Part shown: piece after piece, positions 28,160-36,291 of the stretch
Position numbering within the stretch: position 1 is the first letter of the stretch
Layout of the letters: every line of letters begins with the position of its first letter
Assembly: GCA_023621995.1 (NCBI GenBank)
Contig: JAMOAB010000029.1
Span: 62,001-126,000, forward strand
Direction of reading: 5' to 3'
DNA: 64,000 bases
From: Bacillota bacterium
GTDB lineage: Bacteria > Bacillota > Clostridia > Caldicoprobacterales > Xylanivirgaceae
Notes under the pieces: generated by a model
Database searches by the model: none
What the model saw: the letters and a program-made list of their open reading frames with translations, nothing else
What the model was told of the DNA's origin: nothing
Made by a program: the position numbers and the translations under genes

Positions 28160-28187
28160 TTGTCTTTATTGTGTATTTTGGTATAAT
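28160..28187 (+). promoter_or_regulatory. Promoter of the GpsA-like gene
   Basis: TTGTCT and TATAAT are 16 bases apart, and TGG immediately before TATAAT forms an extended -10. The start codon is 34 bases downstream. Confidence 0.65.
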
Positions 28188-28220
28188 TGACGTATATATG
28201 CAAATAGAGAGGAGCTTTTT

Positions 28221-29186
28221 ATGCAGATTTCTGTTTTAGGATGTGGTAGATGGGGGAGCTTCCTTGCCTGGTATTGTGATAGGATAAGTCATGATGTGAT
28301 CTTATGGGGCAGGGAGGGCTCTAAATCTCTAGAGATATTAAAAGAACAAGGAAGGAATGAGTATCTAATACTTTCAGATAGAATAGAGTTATCAGACTCC
28401 TTAGATCGGGCCATAGATCATGGAGATATAATAATAATATCCATAAGTGCCCAGGGATTACGTTCATTGGCTACAAGACTAAAGGATTATGATCTCAAAG
28501 ATAAGGTAATAATACTATGCATGAAGGGGCTTGAGGCAGGAAGTGGTAAACGTCTTACCCAGGTTTTTAAGGAGGAAGTAGGCAGTTTTGTAAATCCTGC
28601 TATATGGGTAGGGCCAGGGCATGTTCAGGACTTTGTAAATGGGCGCCCAAACTGTATGGTTATAGATTGTGATGATATAGATACAACTAAGTGGTTAGTA
28701 GACAAATTAGGTAGTGATCTTATAAGGTTCTACTATGGCCGTGACTTAATAGGCAATGAAATCGGTGCTGCATCTAAAAATGTAATGGGTATTGCAGCTG
28801 GTATGCTTGACGGTGCAGGACTAACTAGCTTAAAAGGGGCTTTGATGGCACGGGGTATAAGAGAGATATCTAGGCTCATAGCAGCTGTAGGTGGTGATGA
28901 GATAACGGCGTATGGCCTATGCCATCTAGGTGACTACGAAGCTACACTGTTTTCCAAACATAGTCATAATAGGAGGTTTGGAGAAGCTTGGGTGAGAGGT
29001 GAACATTTTGATAAGTTGGCAGAGGGAGTAGACACAACAGCTGCCCTTGTCATGCTTTCGCAGGAGTATGAGGTAGACCTCCCCATATGTAGGGGTGTAT
29101 ATTCTATACTCTTTGAGGGGCAGGATCCAGAAAGGGTATTGGAAAACATGTTTTTGCGATCAATAAAGTTTGAATTCTTCCATTGA
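28221..29186 (+). CDS. GpsA-like NAD(P)-dependent glycerol-3-phosphate dehydrogenase
   Basis: The 321-residue protein matches the glycerol-3-phosphate dehydrogenase family: N-terminal GCGRWGSFLA dinucleotide motif, the VGPGHVQDF segment in place of the usual GPSFA, and the catalytic-domain motif EIGAASKNVMGIAAGMLDG with the conserved Lys. The changed GPS motif and its pairing with an amino-acid kinase suggest a paralogue rather than the housekeeping gpsA. The GGAG site sits 8 bases before the ATG. Confidence 0.8.
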   Translation: MQISVLGCGRWGSFLAWYCDRISHDVILWGREGSKSLEILKEQGRNEYLILSDRIELSDSLDRAIDHGDIIIISISAQGLRSLATRLKDYDLKDKVIILCMKGLEAGSGKRLTQVFKEEVGSFVNPAIWVGPGHVQDFVNGRPNCMVIDCDDIDTTKWLVDKLGSDLIRFYYGRDLIGNEIGAASKNVMGIAAGMLDGAGLTSLKGALMARGIREISRLIAAVGGDEITAYGLCHLGDYEATLFSKHSHNRRFGEAWVRGEHFDKLAEGVDTTAALVMLSQEYEVDLPICRGVYSILFEGQDPERVLENMFLRSIKFEFFH

Positions 29187-29199
29187 AATGTTGTATAAT
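29170..29199 (+). promoter_or_regulatory. Possible internal promoter with overlapping palindrome
   Basis: TTGAAT and TATAAT are 18 bases apart at the end of the GpsA-like gene. The -10 lies in an 18-base perfect palindrome (29190-29207, GTTGTATAA/TTATACAAC), which could be an operator. Confidence 0.45.
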
Positions 29200-29234
29200 T
29201 ATACAACGATAATATACATATGAGGGGGATAAAA

Positions 29235-30062
29235 TTGAAATTTGACCATGAAATTGTTGGTAAGATAGGTTCTATGGCTCTTATAAGGCGGGATGAACAT
29301 GATATTGATTATAATGTATTCAGTAGATTAGGCATGGATCTCTCCCCTGATTTCATATGGGTGAGCTCCGGCGCTGTAGAGATTGGCCGTCTAGATTATA
29401 TGAAGCGAAATAATGGTCGCCAACTAGAAGGATTAGATGATTTTATAAAGGCTGATTATGCTGCCCAGGGTCAAAATATTCTCATGGAAAACTATAGACG
29501 TTTCATAAACCCCCAATATTCTGTGAGGCAGATATTGGTAGAACATCAACATTTTAATAACCCGGAGAAACGGGAGTTTATAAGGCAGCTCTTGCTACGA
29601 TCAGTTAACCAAAATGCAATTCCTATAATAAACTATAACGATTCTGTGAGCAGTGAAGAGATACGCAAGATGGAACTATATAGCTTAAAACAAAATGGAG
29701 ATGATGTAGTCGAATGTATTGATAATGATGAGACGGCGGCGCAGATAGCAGTATTAGTTAGAGCCAGACTGCTGATCCTACTTACATCGGCTCCTGGCAT
29801 ACTAAAGGACCCTGACGATCCGTCTACCCTTATAGAGGCTGTTGAGGGGAAGGACGCAGATGAGCTCATACAAAATATAGGTGAGCTAGAACAATATTGT
29901 AGGGGTAGCAGCAGAGAAGGATCTCAAGGTATGAAAGCTAAGCTCAAGTTTTTGACTGAACCTATACAATATGGTACTACTGTTATAATAGGACATTCAC
30001 GCTATAGGCTTAAAGACCTCATAGAAGGGAATGTGGAGAGGACAATCTTTAGAGTGAGATAG
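29235..30062 (+). CDS. Glutamate 5-kinase-like amino acid kinase
   Basis: The 275-residue protein has the amino-acid kinase fold with ProB-like landmarks: WVSSGAVEIGR, AAQGQNILMENY, IPIINYNDSV and the DNDETAAQIAVLVRARLLILLTSAPGI nucleotide region. The C-terminal PUA domain of many ProB enzymes is missing. No proA is nearby, so proline synthesis is not implied. The frame opens at an ATG at 29220, but AGGGGGA at 29223 points to the TTG at 29235. It follows the GpsA-like gene by 48 bases. The substrate is unknown. Confidence 0.75.
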   Translation: MKFDHEIVGKIGSMALIRRDEHDIDYNVFSRLGMDLSPDFIWVSSGAVEIGRLDYMKRNNGRQLEGLDDFIKADYAAQGQNILMENYRRFINPQYSVRQILVEHQHFNNPEKREFIRQLLLRSVNQNAIPIINYNDSVSSEEIRKMELYSLKQNGDDVVECIDNDETAAQIAVLVRARLLILLTSAPGILKDPDDPSTLIEAVEGKDADELIQNIGELEQYCRGSSREGSQGMKAKLKFLTEPIQYGTTVIIGHSRYRLKDLIEGNVERTIFRVR

Positions 30063-30064
30063 TT

Positions 30065-30101
30065 ATATATAAGGGAGTCACTTATGGACTCCCTTATATA
30101 T
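30065..30101. terminator. Stem-loop after the amino acid kinase gene
   Basis: ATATATAAGGGAGTC pairs with GACTCCCTTATATAT around a seven-base loop. No T-run follows directly on the plus strand, so termination is probable rather than certain. Confidence 0.55.
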
Positions 30102-30137
30102 TGAGCTATATCCCTTTTTTATTGTAAGAAGGTATTT

Positions 30138-30443
30138 TTAGTCATTTTCATCTTCAAAATCGTTATACTCTTCATAGAACTGTTCAAGGGCATCTACTAT
30201 CTCGTCGAGTTTATCATCGTCAACAGGCAAAAACAGTTCTCCCTCTTCATCTGTAACAACTTGCATTATATAGATATCCCTTTCATCACAGTCACATTCA
30301 CAAGTACAACATTCATCCTCGTGGTCTACTTCGACAAGCATAGCAAACTCTTCATTATCATATTCAAAGTAGTCGATAATCTCCATAGTGTACTCGGTTC
30401 CATCTTCGTCGGCAAATAAGACTAGATCTTTTTCATTATTCAT
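30138..30443 (-). CDS. DUF1292 family protein
   Basis: The product, 101 residues from this start, is strongly acidic and matches DUF1292 (YrzB-like), a small soluble Firmicute family of unknown function. A Cys cluster CCTCECDC in the middle could bind metal. The frame opens earlier at a TTG (30464), but AGGCAGGT is spaced correctly for the ATG at 30443. It is transcribed opposite to its neighbours. Confidence 0.85.
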   Translation of the reverse strand: MNNEKDLVLFADEDGTEYTMEIIDYFEYDNEEFAMLVEVDHEDECCTCECDCDERDIYIMQVVTDEEGELFLPVDDDKLDEIVDALEQFYEEYNDFEDEND

Positions 30444-30576
30444 GGCGGTACCTGCCTTTCTCAATTTAATTTAGTTCTATTGTACCCCATCTTCCCTCAA
30501 GCTACAACCATTTATTTTAACAAAATTTGGCCAATAGTCCATTACTAGCGTTTAAAGGATAGAAATTTAAAAGTTG

Positions 30577-30605
30577 TTGCCCTTTAAACAATTGATTGCT
30601 ATAAT
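30577..30605 (+). promoter_or_regulatory. Promoter of the apbE operon
   Basis: TTGCCC and TATAAT are 17 bases apart with an extended -10 TGC before TATAAT. The start codon of apbE is 28 bases downstream. Confidence 0.65.
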
Positions 30606-30632
30606 ATAGTGAAATGTTCATAAGAGGCGAGA

Positions 30633-31691
30633 GTGATAGATTTGAAATTATTTAAAAAATATATTTTAATGTTTTTAGTTATATCAATTGGTCTACTAGG
30701 CTGTTCTCAAATTGGGACGAAGGAATATAAAAAGAGCATATTTGCCTTAAACACTTATATAACTCTAACAGCATATGGAGGGAAAAACACACCAGACATA
30801 TTAGATGAGGTGACAGAAAGGATAGTAGAAATAGAGAACCGTATGAGTACCGAAATAGCTACTAGTGATGTGGCACTTATAAATAAAAATGCAGGGAAAG
30901 TACCGGTAGAAGTCCATGACGATACATTTTATGTTATCGAAAGGGCCTTATGGTATTGTGATATGTCGGATGGAGCATTCGATATAACCATATATCCAAT
31001 AGTAAAGCTTTGGGATATTACAGGGGACAATCCTAGGGTACCTGACAAGGAAGAGATAGAAGCATTATTGCCACTGGTAGATTATAGACAGGTCATACTT
31101 GATAGGGATGAGAAGACTGTATTCTTAAGTAAGGCAGGTATGGGAATAGATTTGGGGGCCATAGCGAAGGGCTATGCTACAGATGAAGCAGTACGCATAT
31201 TAAAAGAAAATGGCATAGAACATGCCCTTTTGAACTTAGGTGGTAATATAGCTGTAATAGGTGATAAACCCGATGGTACTCCATGGAGGATAGGGGTACG
31301 AGATCCTAGAGAGGAAGAGACGGGGGAGGAATATATGGCAATTGCAGAACTGCAGGATACATCAATAGTTAGTTCTGGTGATTATGAACGCTTTTTAAAG
31401 GCTGAATATGAGAAGACAGGTGTAAGATATCATCATATATTTGATCCTAGGACGGGATATCCTGCTGATGTAGGATTGATGGCAACTTCTATTGTGGCAG
31501 ATCATTCAATAGATGCTGATGCCCTATCTACATGTGTATTTATAATGGGTGCCGATAGGGGTATGGATTTCTTAGCAAAGGTACAAAAGGGTAATGGAAT
31601 TTGTATCGATAAGGACAAGTATGTATATATATCTTCTAAGTTGGAAGATATAATAGAAATTACAGGTGGGGAGTATAGATTGTCAAAGTGA
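30633..31691 (+). CDS. apbE: FAD:protein FMN transferase, lipoprotein
   Basis: ApbE attaches FMN to threonine residues of extracytoplasmic flavoproteins. The 352-residue protein has a lipoprotein signal (LLGC, Cys24), the ALNTYITLTAYG start of the fold, the GAIAKGYATD flavin motif, HALLNLGGNIAVIG, and the HIFDPRTGYPAD motif near residue 270. The GTG at 30633 has an AGAGG site; a TTG at 30642 is a weaker alternative. It overlaps the NusG_II gene by four bases, so all three genes to 32596 are one unit concerned with flavin or quinone redox chemistry at the membrane. Confidence 0.93.
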   Translation: MIDLKLFKKYILMFLVISIGLLGCSQIGTKEYKKSIFALNTYITLTAYGGKNTPDILDEVTERIVEIENRMSTEIATSDVALINKNAGKVPVEVHDDTFYVIERALWYCDMSDGAFDITIYPIVKLWDITGDNPRVPDKEEIEALLPLVDYRQVILDRDEKTVFLSKAGMGIDLGAIAKGYATDEAVRILKENGIEHALLNLGGNIAVIGDKPDGTPWRIGVRDPREEETGEEYMAIAELQDTSIVSSGDYERFLKAEYEKTGVRYHHIFDPRTGYPADVGLMATSIVADHSIDADALSTCVFIMGADRGMDFLAKVQKGNGICIDKDKYVYISSKLEDIIEITGGEYRLSK

Positions 31692-32080
31692 AGAATTTAA
31701 AGATAGGTGATATATTAATATATATACTTTTAGGCCTATTTGCACTAGTAGGCTTTATAGGTATGAAATCTATGGCGACTATGGGAGGACGACGAACTGT
31801 GGTGGTACTCTTAGACGGACGAGAGATAGAGAGAGTACCCATAAGTTCAAATATGGAGGCAAGGGAAATCTATATAGATGCAGGCTATGGGAATTATAAT
31901 ATACTGAATATAACCGACGAGGGAGCAAAAATAGTCAAGGCAAGTTGTTCCGATGGGCTATGTATGAGGCAGGGACGGATAGATAATCCTGGGCAGTCCA
32001 TAGTCTGCCTACCCAACAAGGTAGTTGTCAAGATATTGGGAGAGGAGGGTGATTCTCCAATAGATGATGTAACCTATTGA
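31688..32080 (+). CDS. NusG domain II-containing membrane protein
   Basis: The 130-residue protein has one N-terminal membrane helix (about 8-28) and an outer NusG_II domain with the family signature ASCSDGLCMRQGRIDNPGQSIVCLPNKVVV. Despite the name it is not a transcription factor. The two Cys of CSDGLC and the later VCLPN Cys are conserved in the family. It starts in a GTGA overlap with apbE and precedes a Gx transporter, an arrangement also seen around extracellular electron transfer genes in Listeria. Confidence 0.88.
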   Translation: MKNLKIGDILIYILLGLFALVGFIGMKSMATMGGRRTVVVLLDGREIERVPISSNMEAREIYIDAGYGNYNILNITDEGAKIVKASCSDGLCMRQGRIDNPGQSIVCLPNKVVVKILGEEGDSPIDDVTY

Positions 32081-32098
32081 GGAGGAGATCTAATAGAT

Positions 32099-32596
32099 AT
32101 GAATACAAGAAAAATGGTCCTCCTGTCACTCATAACTGCACAGGCTATTGTACTTCACTATATAGAAGGTTTTATACCAGTTATTGCTCCAGGTGCTAAG
32201 TTGGGGCTTGCTAATATTATGACCATTGTGGCCCTATATATATTTAGCGCAAAGTATGCCCTTGTAGTGTCTATAGTTAGAATATTGCTAGGCTCATTAT
32301 TGAGCGGCAATCCTATGGGTATCCTATTTAGCTTAGTAGGTGGACTGTTAAGCTGGGTGGTGATGGTGATTCTGCAAAGGCACCCTGACTATTTTAGTCT
32401 AGTGGGAGTAAGTACAGCAGGCGCAGCTTTCCATAATTTAGGGCAGCTTGCTGTAGCTTCTATTATATATAAGACTATAGGCATATTTTTTACCTATTTA
32501 CCCATACTCATGTTGACTTCAGCCATAACTGGTTATTTTATAGGAATTGCATCAAACTATATTATAGTTTATTTAAGGCATCATATGGAGCAGTAG
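32099..32596 (+). CDS. Gx transporter / heptaprenyl diphosphate synthase component I-like protein
   Basis: The 165-residue protein has four to five hydrophobic segments and matches the family annotated as Gx transporter or HepI-like, with GAKLGLANIMTIVALY and RILLGSLLSGNPMGILFSLVGGLLSW as hallmarks. It resembles ECF substrate-binding subunits. A GGAGGAG site precedes the ATG. It ends the apbE operon. The transported or bound molecule is unknown; a flavin or isoprenoid precursor fits the context. Confidence 0.85.
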   Translation: MNTRKMVLLSLITAQAIVLHYIEGFIPVIAPGAKLGLANIMTIVALYIFSAKYALVVSIVRILLGSLLSGNPMGILFSLVGGLLSWVVMVILQRHPDYFSLVGVSTAGAAFHNLGQLAVASIIYKTIGIFFTYLPILMLTSAITGYFIGIASNYIIVYLRHHMEQ

Positions 32597-32731
32597 ATTT
32601 TGAGAGGACTTATAGAATCAGGTAAAAAAAATTCTAGAAAATAACAAAAAACTATATGAAAAACAAAAACTATGTAGTATAATATCTTAGTGTGTCGTGG
32701 AGGATAAGTAACAGATACAGGGTGGTTTAAA

Positions 32732-32908
32732 ATGAGAGATTTATCGAGTATAAAACAGGAAATCGAAATTATAAGAACTCATCTAAATATGGCAATCAAA
32801 CATAAGGCAGATAGGGAATATATTCTAGTGATAAGCAAAATGTTAGATAACCTAATATATGAATATTATGCAATACAGGATAAAAAGGAAAACAATTTGT
32901 TGAAATAA
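32732..32908 (+). CDS. Spo0E-like sporulation regulatory phosphatase
   Basis: This 58-residue ORF reads MRDLSSIKQEIEIIRTHLN and continues to SKMLDNLIYEYY, matching the two-helix Spo0E family whose SxxLD motif is needed to dephosphorylate Spo0A~P. Length is typical for the family. A GGTGG site precedes the ATG. It is the main sign in the window that the organism sporulates. Its 3' end overlaps the -35 box of the proS leader. Confidence 0.85.
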   Translation: MRDLSSIKQEIEIIRTHLNMAIKHKADREYILVISKMLDNLIYEYYAIQDKKENNLLK

Positions 32909-32928
32909 ACTTATAATGATGATAGAAT
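32900..32928 (+). promoter_or_regulatory. Promoter of the proS T-box transcript
   Basis: TTGAAA and TAGAAT are 17 bases apart. The expected start falls at the 5' edge of the T-box leader. Confidence 0.6.
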
Positions 32929-32934
32929 AGAAAA

Positions 32935-33172
32935 AAGCTATGATGGGGAATAGTACGGTAGGAGAGTACAGAGAGGAATCCCAAGGGTGAAAGGATTCCA
33001 CATATACCTGAACCCGCCTCTGAGCTGCAGGATAGAATGGAGTATAGACTGCCGGGTGACGCCGTTATACGAAACGAGGGGTTGCAAAATAAAAAGATAA
33101 ATTCTCTTATTTTGTAATCATAAAGGTGGTATCGCGGAGCTTCCGTCCTTTTGAGGACAGGGAGCTTTCTTT
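32935..33172 (+). promoter_or_regulatory. T-box riboswitch, proline-specific
   Basis: Stem I carries the AATAGTA motif near 32948-32954 and, on its 3' side, GAACCCG, giving a likely CCC (Pro) specifier near 33013-33015. The T-box core GGTGGTATCGCGG is at 33125-33137; the T in TGGT matches the A73 discriminator of tRNA-Pro. The terminator stem AGCTTCCGTCC with GGACAGGGAGCT lies at 33137-33172, followed by TTTCTTT. The leader also holds a G/C-rich Stem II/III region. It controls proS, which agrees with a proline reading. Confidence 0.88.
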
Positions 33173-33215
33173 ATATTATAAATAATATAGACATGGAGAA
33201 AGGGGTAAGTTTCAA

Positions 33216-34655
33216 ATGTCAAAAAAGAAACAGGAATATGTTGCCCATATAACATCCCAGGAAGAAGATTTTTCCCAATGGTATACTGATGTAATATTGA
33301 AGGCAGATCTTGTGGATTACTCTCCTGTAAAGGGTTTTATGGTAATAAAGCCGTATGGATACGCTATATGGGAGAATATACAGAGGGAGCTAGATGACAG
33401 ATTTAAAGCTACCGGACACAAGAATGCCTATTTTCCCCTTCTTATACCAGAGAGTCTTCTTGCAAAGGAAGAGGAGCATGTGGAAGGTTTTGCTCCAGAG
33501 GTGGCTTGGGTCACCCATGGAGGAGATGAAAAGTTGGCTGAGCGGTTGGTGGTGCGTCCAACATCTGAGACCATAATATGTTCTATGTATTCTAAATGGA
33601 TACAATCATATAGGGATCTTCCTCTCTTATACAATCAATGGTGTAATGTTGTCAGATGGGAGAAATCTACTCGTCCGTTTCTGAGAACATCTGAGTTTTT
33701 GTGGCAGGAAGGTCATACCGCCCACGCGACTCAAGAAGAAGCACAAGAAGAGACTCTCAGGATGTTGGAGGTATATAGGGAGTTTGCCTATAATGTACTT
33801 GCCATGCCAGTTGTAACTGGACAGAAGACGGAAAAGGAGAAATTTGCTGGAGCACTTAGCACATATACTATAGAAGCTCTCATGCAGGATGGAAAGGCAC
33901 TACAGGCAGGAACATCTCACAATTTAGCTCAGCACTTTGCAAAGGTGTTTGACATACAGTATCTAGATAGGGACGGCCAACTTAAATATGTATGGCAAAC
34001 TTCTTGGGGTGTATCTACCCGTCTTATAGGTGGTATAATCATGGTACACGGAGATGAGAGGGGGCTTGTACTTCCACCAAAGGTTGCCCCAATTCAAGTA
34101 GTCATTGTACCCATTGCCATGCATAAAGAGGGTGTTCTAGACAAGGCTAAGGAAATATATAATATATTGGCCGATGCAGGTATAAGGGTAGAGCTAGATG
34201 ATAGGGATACCCAAAGTCCTGGATGGAAATTTAACGAGTGGGAACTTAAAGGTGTACCGGTACGATTAGAGATCGGTCCTAGGGATATGGAGAAGAATCA
34301 GGTAGTTTTGGTAAGGCGGGACAATATGGAAAAGACCTTTGCTGCTATTTCTGGTCTAGAGGAAACTACATTAGGTATTATTGAGGAAGTTCAAAAGGGT
34401 CTCTTAGATAAAGCCATTAAGATGAGAGACGAGAGGACTACTTCTGCTAAGGATATGGCGACCTTTAAAGAGGGAGTAAACAGAGGTTTTGTCAAGGCCA
34501 TGTGGTGTGGTTCTCGAGAATGCGAGGATGCCATCAAAGATGAGACAGGCGCTACAACTAGATGTATACCCTTTGACGAAGAACAAATAGACGATAAATG
34601 TATATGCTGTGGAGAAAAGGCAAAGCATATGGTATATTTTGCAAAAGCATATTGA
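33216..34655 (+). CDS. proS: Prolyl-tRNA synthetase (short, archaeal/eukaryote-like type)
   Basis: The 479-residue ProRS lacks the large insertion domain of the E. coli-type enzyme and begins directly with FSQWYTDVILKADLVDYSPVKG, typical of the archaeal/eukaryote-like form also found in some Firmicutes. Class II motif 2 is visible as RPFLRTSEFLWQEGHTAH, motif 3 as a GDERGLVLPPKVAP region, and a C-terminal zinc-like domain has CGSRECED and CICCGEKA, ending in the conserved Tyr. It is under a proline T-box. The ATG has an AAAGGGG site. Confidence 0.96.
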   Translation: MSKKKQEYVAHITSQEEDFSQWYTDVILKADLVDYSPVKGFMVIKPYGYAIWENIQRELDDRFKATGHKNAYFPLLIPESLLAKEEEHVEGFAPEVAWVTHGGDEKLAERLVVRPTSETIICSMYSKWIQSYRDLPLLYNQWCNVVRWEKSTRPFLRTSEFLWQEGHTAHATQEEAQEETLRMLEVYREFAYNVLAMPVVTGQKTEKEKFAGALSTYTIEALMQDGKALQAGTSHNLAQHFAKVFDIQYLDRDGQLKYVWQTSWGVSTRLIGGIIMVHGDERGLVLPPKVAPIQVVIVPIAMHKEGVLDKAKEIYNILADAGIRVELDDRDTQSPGWKFNEWELKGVPVRLEIGPRDMEKNQVVLVRRDNMEKTFAAISGLEETTLGIIEEVQKGLLDKAIKMRDERTTSAKDMATFKEGVNRGFVKAMWCGSRECEDAIKDETGATTRCIPFDEEQIDDKCICCGEKAKHMVYFAKAY

Positions 34656-34659
34656 TAAT

Positions 34660-34688
34660 AAAGGGATATTTCTTAAAAATATCCCTTT
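34660..34688 (+). terminator. Terminator after proS
   Basis: AAAGGGATAT pairs with ATATCCCTTT. The -35 box of the tRNA promoter overlaps its 3' end. Confidence 0.65.
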
Positions 34689-34714
34689 ACAATTTCCAAT
34701 ATATTATGTATAAT
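34686..34714 (+). promoter_or_regulatory. Promoter of the tRNA-Ala gene
   Basis: TTTACA and TATAAT are 17 bases apart, 16 bases before the mature tRNA 5' end. Confidence 0.7.
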
Positions 34715-34729
34715 ATATTGTGTCGCTTA

Positions 34730-34805
34730 GGGGTTATAGCTCAGTTGGGAGAGCGCCACACTGGCAGTGTGGAGGTCAGGGGTTCGAGCCCCCTTAACTC
34801 CACCA
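34730..34805 (+). tRNA. tRNA-Ala (GGC anticodon)
   Basis: A full cloverleaf can be drawn: acceptor GGGGTTA/TAACTCC, D arm from TAGCTC, anticodon stem CCACA/TGTGG with loop CTGGCAG (anticodon GGC, reading GCC), T arm AGGGG-TTCGAGC-CCCCT. The G3-T70 wobble pair, the alanine identity element, is present. Discriminator A and CCA are encoded. The gene is single, with its own promoter and palindromic terminator. Confidence 0.97.
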
Positions 34806-34853
34806 TATACAAAAGAGCCATTGAGATATCTCAATGGCTCTTTTGTATATGGT
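34802..34853. terminator. Perfect 52-bp palindromic terminator fused to the tRNA 3' end
   Basis: Two 26-base arms are exact reverse complements with no loop, centred at 34827/34828. The left arm begins with the ACCA end of the tRNA gene, and the right arm runs to the stop codon area of the convergent LCP gene. A4/T4 tracts allow termination in both directions. Confidence 0.85.
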
Positions 34854-35998
34854 CATTTTTCTGCTTCTGTCGCAATAGTATCTATATATTCTTTGAATGC
34901 TTTAGTATCTACTAAAGTCTTATCATATTCCTTGTCTTCGTATATAAAATCTTGGAGGATCTCTATATTTTGTTTTTGATCCATTATGAGTACCCAACCT
35001 TTTTTGTCCATCCTTTTACCCTCAGACAATTCATTGACTGGCATTTGCATTTGCACCGGCGTAAAATTGCCTATCTTATTCACTGCGTATGCATAACTTA
35101 TAATATCTATAAAGTCCATATCTGTAGTTACATAGGGTAAGAATTTTGTAATTATTGCTGGATATTTGGTTACGGGCGTATCTTTAAATTTATCTATGGT
35201 CAAGGTTATGACTTTTCGTTGTCTACCCATTCTGTCAAAGTCTCCATTTCCTACATGTCGTACTCTAGCGTATGCCAAGGTTTGCAGTCCGTTGAGATGT
35301 TGCAAACCTGCCTCTTCTAAGAGTATGGCCTCACTATCTATACCGTCAATATCTCCAAGCTCCTTTTTTGTACCACATATCACATCATTTATTGGAGAGA
35401 TTTCATCTTCCTCAATGTCTACTTCCAGTCCCCCCATGGCATCTATGAGGTCTTTAAATCCAAAAAAGTTTATTGTCACATAGTGGTCTATATCTATCTT
35501 GAAATTTTCTTCAATGGTCTGGATGAGAAGTTCAGGACCGCCAAAGAAAAAAGAATGGTTTATCTTTTGCTTGCCATGCTCAGGTATGTCTACATAGGTA
35601 TCACGCATAATAGACACAAGTTTTAGCTTTTCATGTTTTTTATCTACGGTTAGGATCATCATGCTATCTGATCTAGATGGTTCTTTTGAGTCTCGTGCAT
35701 CGCATCCAATTAAGAGTATATTATTGATATCCTTTACATCTTTTATGTCTATTCCATCGAGTTGGTCTTCGACGGAGTAACCGTTGATTTCATCTTGATC
35801 TAAATCTTCTTTTAAGCTAATGTCCTCTGTCATTTCAGTATCTTTAGAGGATACTTGCGCTTCATCTGAAGATTTATTTGAAGGCTTCATACCTAGCCTA
35901 TGAGAATGGTCTGCATATGCTAATATCCCACCTATACATAGACATATTACTATTAAGGTTATAAATACACTCCTACCTTTACTTTTCAAATTTTTCAC
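34853..35998 (-). CDS. LytR-CpsA-Psr (LCP) family protein
   Basis: LCP proteins transfer lipid-linked glycopolymers such as teichoic acids to peptidoglycan. The 381-residue protein has one membrane anchor near residues 10-28, an acidic linker, and the LCP domain from about 88 with ILLIGCDARD, SRSDSMMILTVD, KLVSIMRDTYVDIP, GGLEVDI, and YARVRHVGNGDFDRMGRQRKVI, including the conserved Arg/Asp residues. The GTG at 35998 overlaps the AAGGTG site, so the TTG at 35989 is a plausible true start. It is convergent with the tRNA-Ala gene. Confidence 0.93.
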   Translation of the reverse strand: MKNLKSKGRSVFITLIVICLCIGGILAYADHSHRLGMKPSNKSSDEAQVSSKDTEMTEDISLKEDLDQDEINGYSVEDQLDGIDIKDVKDINNILLIGCDARDSKEPSRSDSMMILTVDKKHEKLKLVSIMRDTYVDIPEHGKQKINHSFFFGGPELLIQTIEENFKIDIDHYVTINFFGFKDLIDAMGGLEVDIEEDEISPINDVICGTKKELGDIDGIDSEAILLEEAGLQHLNGLQTLAYARVRHVGNGDFDRMGRQRKVITLTIDKFKDTPVTKYPAIITKFLPYVTTDMDFIDIISYAYAVNKIGNFTPVQMQMPVNELSEGKRMDKKGWVLIMDQKQNIEILQDFIYEDKEYDKTLVDTKAFKEYIDTIATEAEK

Positions 35999-36205
35999 CT
36001 TCTTAAAAACTAGGATTTATCGTATATATTTAGGCTTTACCCCTCCCAAACTCTAGCAAAGTATCTTTTAGAGTTAAATATATATACTATATATATTTAT
36101 TATATTACAAAATACGATGTTTTTGGTTACATAATATTTAAATCGATAAAACCGTCATAAAGTACAAAATTACCCCAAAATCGGTATTAATGTGGCATAT
36201 ACGAA

Positions 36206-36223
36206 CTGTAACTGTACTGTAAC
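36206..36223 (+). promoter_or_regulatory. CTGTAAC direct repeat upstream of the deacetylase gene
   Basis: CTGTAAC occurs twice with an 11-base period, the layout of PhoB/OmpR-family response regulator sites. A TATAAT at 36266 is downstream, inside a near-palindrome CTTGTATA-ATA-TATACAAG (36262-36280). The remaining divergent gap (35999-36291) is AT-rich with no gene. Confidence 0.4.
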
Positions 36224-36291
36224 CTTTGTTTAATATTTTGTCATTTATTTTAGGAGGAAAACTTGTATAATATATACAAGGGGGTCATGTA

